DNA of 64,000 bases from MVRV01 sp964646755 (GTDB taxonomy: Bacteria; Desulfobacterota; Syntrophia; Syntrophales; Smithellaceae). The position numbers and the translations under genes were made by a program. Positions 60,893 through 64,000 of this stretch are shown here, one piece after another. The notes under the pieces are model-generated. The model ran no database searches. It was not told the DNA's origin and saw only the letters and a program-made list of their open reading frames with translations. The stretch is taken from contig CAZYIE010000004.1 in NCBI GenBank assembly GCA_964646755.1, forward strand, positions 59,703 to 123,702. The letters run 5' to 3'. The first letter of the stretch is position 1; the number at the start of each line of letters is the position of its first letter.

Positions 60893-60898
60893 TATTTA

Positions 60899-62869
60899 AT
60901 GATTGATTATGAAAAAGAACTTAACTCCGAGCAGTATAGAGTTGTAATGGAAGCAGGCGGGCCACTTCTTGTTCTGGCCGGAGCAGGAAGTGGTAAAACC
61001 CGCACTTTAACCTATCGCGTTGCCCGTTTACTGGAAAACGGCGTTTCACCGGATCGTATTTTGCTGGCGACATTTACCAATAAGGCCGCATACTCCATGC
61101 TTAACCGGGTGGAAAGTATTCTGAATTCCTATACCGGAAAAATTCTTGGCGGCACATTTCATCATATCGCGCATATTCTTTTAAGGAGCCACGCCTTTCG
61201 CCTCGGTTATAAGAGCAACTTTACGATTGTGGACAGCGAAGATTCCCGACAGCTCATTTCCACCTGTATGGCCGAGTTGAAAATTGATCCGAAATTATCC
61301 AAATTCCCCCGGAGTAACGTAATTTCGGAAATTATCGGTTTAGCTCTGAACACACAAAGCACATTGGAAGATTTGTTACAAACGAGATACCCATTCTTTC
61401 TGCATCTGATTAATGAAATCAATCAAATTGCCTGCCTTTATGTACAAAAGAAGAAGGATCTTTCGGTAATGGATTTCGATGATCTGCTCTGTAATTGCCG
61501 TACATTGCTCACGGATAATCCGGATTTGTTAAATTCGCTCTCCAGCAGATTTGAGCATGTCCTGGTTGATGAATACCAGGATACGAATATTATTCAGGCC
61601 GATATTGTGGATATGCTGGCATCAGCTCATAAAAACCTGATGGTTGTGGGTGATGATTCGCAAAGTATCTATTCTTTTCGCGGCGCCAATTTCAGCAATA
61701 TCATCAATTTCCCCAATCGTTATCCGGAATGCAAAATATTTAAACTGGAAACAAACTACCGCAGTACACCGCAGATATTGCACCTGGCAAATTTAAGTAT
61801 CACCAACAATGAAAAGCAGTTTCCTAAAGAATTGAGGGCTGTCCGTCAAAGCGGGATGAGGCCTGTTATGGTGTCGGCGCAAAATGTGCTCAAGCAGGCT
61901 GATTTTGTTGCCCAGAGAATTACCGAACTGAGCCGCAGCGGAATACCGTTAAAAGAAATTGCTGTCCTTTACCGGGCCCATTATCATTCCATGGAATTGC
62001 AGATGGAATTCGTCCGGCGAAATATTCCTTTTGATATTCGTTCCGGTATCCGTTTTTTTGAACAGGCCCATATCAAAGATGTCACTTCCTATATGCGGAT
62101 TATTGTGAATCCGCAAGATGAGCTGGCCTGGCGGCGTCTTTTGATCATGTATCCTAAAGTCGGCAAGGTCACTATAGAAAAACTCTGGAAATATTTAGGC
62201 CGGCAAGAAAATCCGCTGGAGGCAATTTTCAGCGATGAGTTTCTGAAAATAACACCCAAGCAGGCAAAACCAGGTATTGAGGATTGCCGCAATACAATTC
62301 AGGCTCTGCTGGACCTGCCGCCACTCGAGCGGATTCCGGAAAAAATAATCGAAGTATTGTTAAACAGAACCGGTTATCGCCTTTATCTGCAGGATAATTA
62401 TTCCGATGCCTCGTCGCGGGAAGATGATTTGCTTCAGTTGGGCAATTTTTCCGCTAAATTCCCCCGGATGGAAGATTTCTTAAATGAATTAGCCCTGCTG
62501 ACCAATATGACCAAAGAAGAAGAACATGAAGAAAATCAACAAGAAGATAAAATTATCTTAAGTACAATCCATCAGGCCAAAGGGTTGGAATGGGCCTATG
62601 TTTTTTTAATCTGGTGCGCCGATGGTATGATTCCGTTGCAACGTGCATTGAAAGAACCGGGCGGCGAAGAAGAAGAAAGAAGGCTTTTTTATGTGGCCGT
62701 AACTCGGGCGAAAGATCAACTCTATTTGAGTTTTCCGGTAATTGATTACAATCGTTCTTCCGGTGCACTGACACTGTCACCATCACGATTCATCAGAGAA
62801 ATTGCGCCGCTTTCGTCTGATGACAAAATGCGCCCATTTGAACATTGGACATTGTATGATGAATACTGA
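60899..62869 (+). CDS. UvrD/Rep/PcrA-family ATP-dependent DNA helicase
   Basis: This 656-residue superfamily 1 helicase has Walker A GAGSGKTRTL, motif II VDEYQDT, motif III GDDSQSIYSFRG, motif IV YRSTPQIL, and motifs V/VI IHQAKGLEW and VAVTRAKDQLYL. It is likely a 3'-5' helicase in repair or replication restart. Somewhat short for UvrD, it may be a distinct Rep-like member. Confidence 0.9.
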   Translation: MIDYEKELNSEQYRVVMEAGGPLLVLAGAGSGKTRTLTYRVARLLENGVSPDRILLATFTNKAAYSMLNRVESILNSYTGKILGGTFHHIAHILLRSHAFRLGYKSNFTIVDSEDSRQLISTCMAELKIDPKLSKFPRSNVISEIIGLALNTQSTLEDLLQTRYPFFLHLINEINQIACLYVQKKKDLSVMDFDDLLCNCRTLLTDNPDLLNSLSSRFEHVLVDEYQDTNIIQADIVDMLASAHKNLMVVGDDSQSIYSFRGANFSNIINFPNRYPECKIFKLETNYRSTPQILHLANLSITNNEKQFPKELRAVRQSGMRPVMVSAQNVLKQADFVAQRITELSRSGIPLKEIAVLYRAHYHSMELQMEFVRRNIPFDIRSGIRFFEQAHIKDVTSYMRIIVNPQDELAWRRLLIMYPKVGKVTIEKLWKYLGRQENPLEAIFSDEFLKITPKQAKPGIEDCRNTIQALLDLPPLERIPEKIIEVLLNRTGYRLYLQDNYSDASSREDDLLQLGNFSAKFPRMEDFLNELALLTNMTKEEEHEENQQEDKIILSTIHQAKGLEWAYVFLIWCADGMIPLQRALKEPGGEEEERRLFYVAVTRAKDQLYLSFPVIDYNRSSGALTLSPSRFIREIAPLSSDDKMRPFEHWTLYDEY

Positions 62870-62889
62870 CAATAAAATTATAAGCTTTT

Positions 62890-63813
62890 TCAATGAGAAA
62901 AATAAGACTTAACCGGTAATCCACCAACTTCTTGATCAATCCTGCCCAGGAGCGCGTTGATCGTGTTCTCCACATTTTCCACCCTGACTGTAATTGCCTT
63001 CCCTGGACATGCTTGTGCGCATACACCACACGTCTTGCATACTTGCTCATCGATATGAGATTTCCCTTCACGCAAAACCGCAGCGCCCGTCAGGCACACC
63101 TGGGTGCATTTACCGCATCCAATGCACTTATTTTCATCAATGCTGAGAGTTACCCCCTGGAGACGATGGATAGTATCTTTAGCTTCGGGAGGAAGGTATC
63201 GATAGTAGTCAAATTGTGTGCAGCAACAGGGACAGCAGAAACAAACAGTCAGGAAAGGTCTGTTTTTAGATACATTCCAGATTGTATTATCGGCGGCTAC
63301 ATGTCCGATGAAAGGAATCAGGCCGGCATCCACCAGCGGACGGATCAGCGCAATGGCGCCGGTGGCATAACAGCCCGGATTGGCCACCCTCGCGGCACTG
63401 GCGACGGCTTCGCGCTGCCCGCNNNNNNNNNNATGCGCTATCGCTTCTTCAATAGATGCATGGTGTGCCACGGTGATATCCTCTTCGGCTGTTGCGGCGC
63501 CGATATGCATGCATCCGATATGCAAATCGAAATTCCTGCACTTCCAGGCATCCCGGCATGTACATCGGTGAGTAATAACGCGGTGTTCCGAATTGCGGAT
63601 AATGCTCTCCAGTATGATCACCGGTAAGGGTATGCTTTCGACGCCCACTTCCACATTGATTGGTATATAGGAAATGTTTAGTGTTGCCGCGGTCGTTCCC
63701 TTTACTCGACCTTTGTAAATAGCCTTGCCTAAAATTGGTACTGAAGGCTTGATATAAAGGATCTTCCAGACTTTAGCCAATACAGCGAGATACCATTTTG
63801 GTCTTGTTCCCAT
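62890..63813 (-). CDS. 4Fe-4S cluster protein, interrupted by a gap with a chimeric edge
   Basis: The protein has an N-terminal part with ITHRCTCRDAWKC and IGCMHIGA, a cysteine-rich FLTVCFCCPCCC, and two C-terminal ferredoxin motifs, CIGCGKCTQVC and CKTCGVCAQACPG. Ten Ns lie at 63423-63432. The roughly 100 bases on the low side of the gap encode a piece of ArgC, joined in frame, so the central part is probably an assembly artefact. The start ATG has AAGGAAGG upstream. The real protein is likely a ferredoxin-like oxidoreductase component of unknown partner. Confidence 0.7.
   Translation of the reverse strand: MGTRPKWYLAVLAKVWKILYIKPSVPILGKAIYKGRVKGTTAATLNISYIPINVEVGVESIPLPVIILESIIRNSEHRVITHRCTCRDAWKCRNFDLHIGCMHIGAATAEEDITVAHHASIEEAIAHXXXXGQREAVASAARVANPGCYATGAIALIRPLVDAGLIPFIGHVAADNTIWNVSKNRPFLTVCFCCPCCCTQFDYYRYLPPEAKDTIHRLQGVTLSIDENKCIGCGKCTQVCLTGAAVLREGKSHIDEQVCKTCGVCAQACPGKAITVRVENVENTINALLGRIDQEVGGLPVKSYFSH
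63315..63422 (-). other. ArgC-like fragment fused into the ferredoxin gene (probable misassembly)
   Basis: The minus-strand reading QREAVASAARVANPGCYATG continuing to LIRPLVDAGLIP is the active-site region of N-acetyl-gamma-glutamyl-phosphate reductase (the Cys in NPGCYATG). It is GC-richer than its surroundings and abuts the N gap. The junction at DAGLIP could be short shared sequence between two unrelated contigs. Confidence 0.7.
63423..63432. other. Assembly gap (10 N)
   Basis: Placeholder gap next to the ArgC-like fragment; flanks do not belong to one recognisable protein. Confidence 0.9.
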
Positions 63814-63880
63814 TATTTGTGCCTTCCTTTGGTAAAATATTACTGCTTAATTACGCTGGTCAAAAAAGCATATGTTTTCA

Positions 63881-64000
63881 TTATAAAATTCCCTTTTCAG
63901 TTATTTTAAGGGGGAGTTTCGAAACTCCTTTGATCCATTTAACGAGATCGGAATAGAGAGCTTCTTCGCTTTCAATGGAGAGAGACGGCCTCGTTCGGAC
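63881..64000 (-). CDS. C-terminal end of an unknown gene (partial)
   Basis: The minus strand is open from the window edge to TAA at 63883-63881, giving 39 residues that include LSIESEEALYSDLVKW and WIKGVSKLPLK. The stop lies 67 bases before the start of the ferredoxin-like gene on the same strand, so they may be an operon. The family is not recognised. Confidence 0.5.
   Translation of the reverse strand, partial: VRTRPSLSIESEEALYSDLVKWIKGVSKLPLKITEKGIL

Noticed and set aside
1..64000. tRNA, rRNA, prophage, IS transposase or CRISPR features
   Set aside because: No cloverleaf-like sequence, ribosomal RNA, transposase, integrase or direct-repeat array was recognised on reading both strands.

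Overview
The window reads as a metagenome-assembled scaffold: it carries four 10-base N gaps (4135-4144, 14388-14397, 53295-53304, 63423-63432) and codes densely on both strands. The gene complement is that of a Gram-negative anaerobe, most likely a deltaproteobacterium of the Syntrophus/Smithella (Syntrophales) type. Grounds are the LPS transport and lipid A modification genes, the rpsB-tsf-pyrH-frr-uppS-cdsA-dxr-rseP cluster, several 4Fe-4S proteins, and a two-subunit biotin-dependent carboxylase. The taxonomic label is inference; no marker was compared to a database.

Layout. 1-8.6 kb: a mixed set with an ArsA-type ATPase operon, a small DUF59-like protein, a conserved unknown, a D-2-hydroxyacid dehydrogenase (broken by a gap), a double flavodoxin-fold protein, a PanE-like reductase, a lipoprotein Ppx/GppA homologue and a DUF4337 membrane protein. 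8.7-21.3 kb: an envelope region. lptF-lptG lie on the minus strand. Diverging from them is a plus-strand operon behind a near-consensus promoter: a GT9 glycosyltransferase, a GT39 transferase, a PAP2 phosphatase, then arnT, arnB, arnC, arnA split into two genes, and arnD. Together these build and attach 4-amino-4-deoxy-L-arabinose to lipid A.

21.4-31.9 kb: a tightly packed seven-gene minus-strand operon. In transcription order it encodes an L,D-transpeptidase, a VanX-like D-Ala-D-Ala dipeptidase, a DAACS-family symporter, a large membrane hybrid histidine kinase with Hpt, two response regulators without DNA-binding domains, and a soluble hybrid kinase. Its make-up suggests cell-wall peptide processing and uptake tied to a phosphorelay. 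32.2-40.8 kb: carboxylase subunits, an M23 peptidase, secA and argJ. 41.0-48.5 kb: the translation, isoprenoid and phospholipid housekeeping cluster.

48.6-60.0 kb: an accessory, defence-like island bracketed by two copies of a composite repeat in the same orientation. It holds a DUF362 ferredoxin, a glutaminyl cyclase, three type II toxin-antitoxin pairs (HigBA-like, DinJ-YafQ, MazF with a ribbon-helix-helix antitoxin), a metallophosphoesterase, a nucleotidyltransferase, a gene with an RxxxxH motif, an exported TPR-CHAT protease fused to a C-type-lectin/sulfatase-modifying-factor domain, a SIR2-like protein and a truncated helicase/nuclease remnant. 60.2-64.0 kb returns to core genes: adk, a UvrD-family helicase, a 4Fe-4S protein whose gap edge appears chimeric with an argC fragment, and one partial gene.

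The most interesting regions are the TPR-CHAT-lectin/SIR2 island, the peptidoglycan-signalling operon, and the small palindromic repeats placed both inside genes and at the island borders. Two of the gaps look like joins between non-identical sequences and need care.
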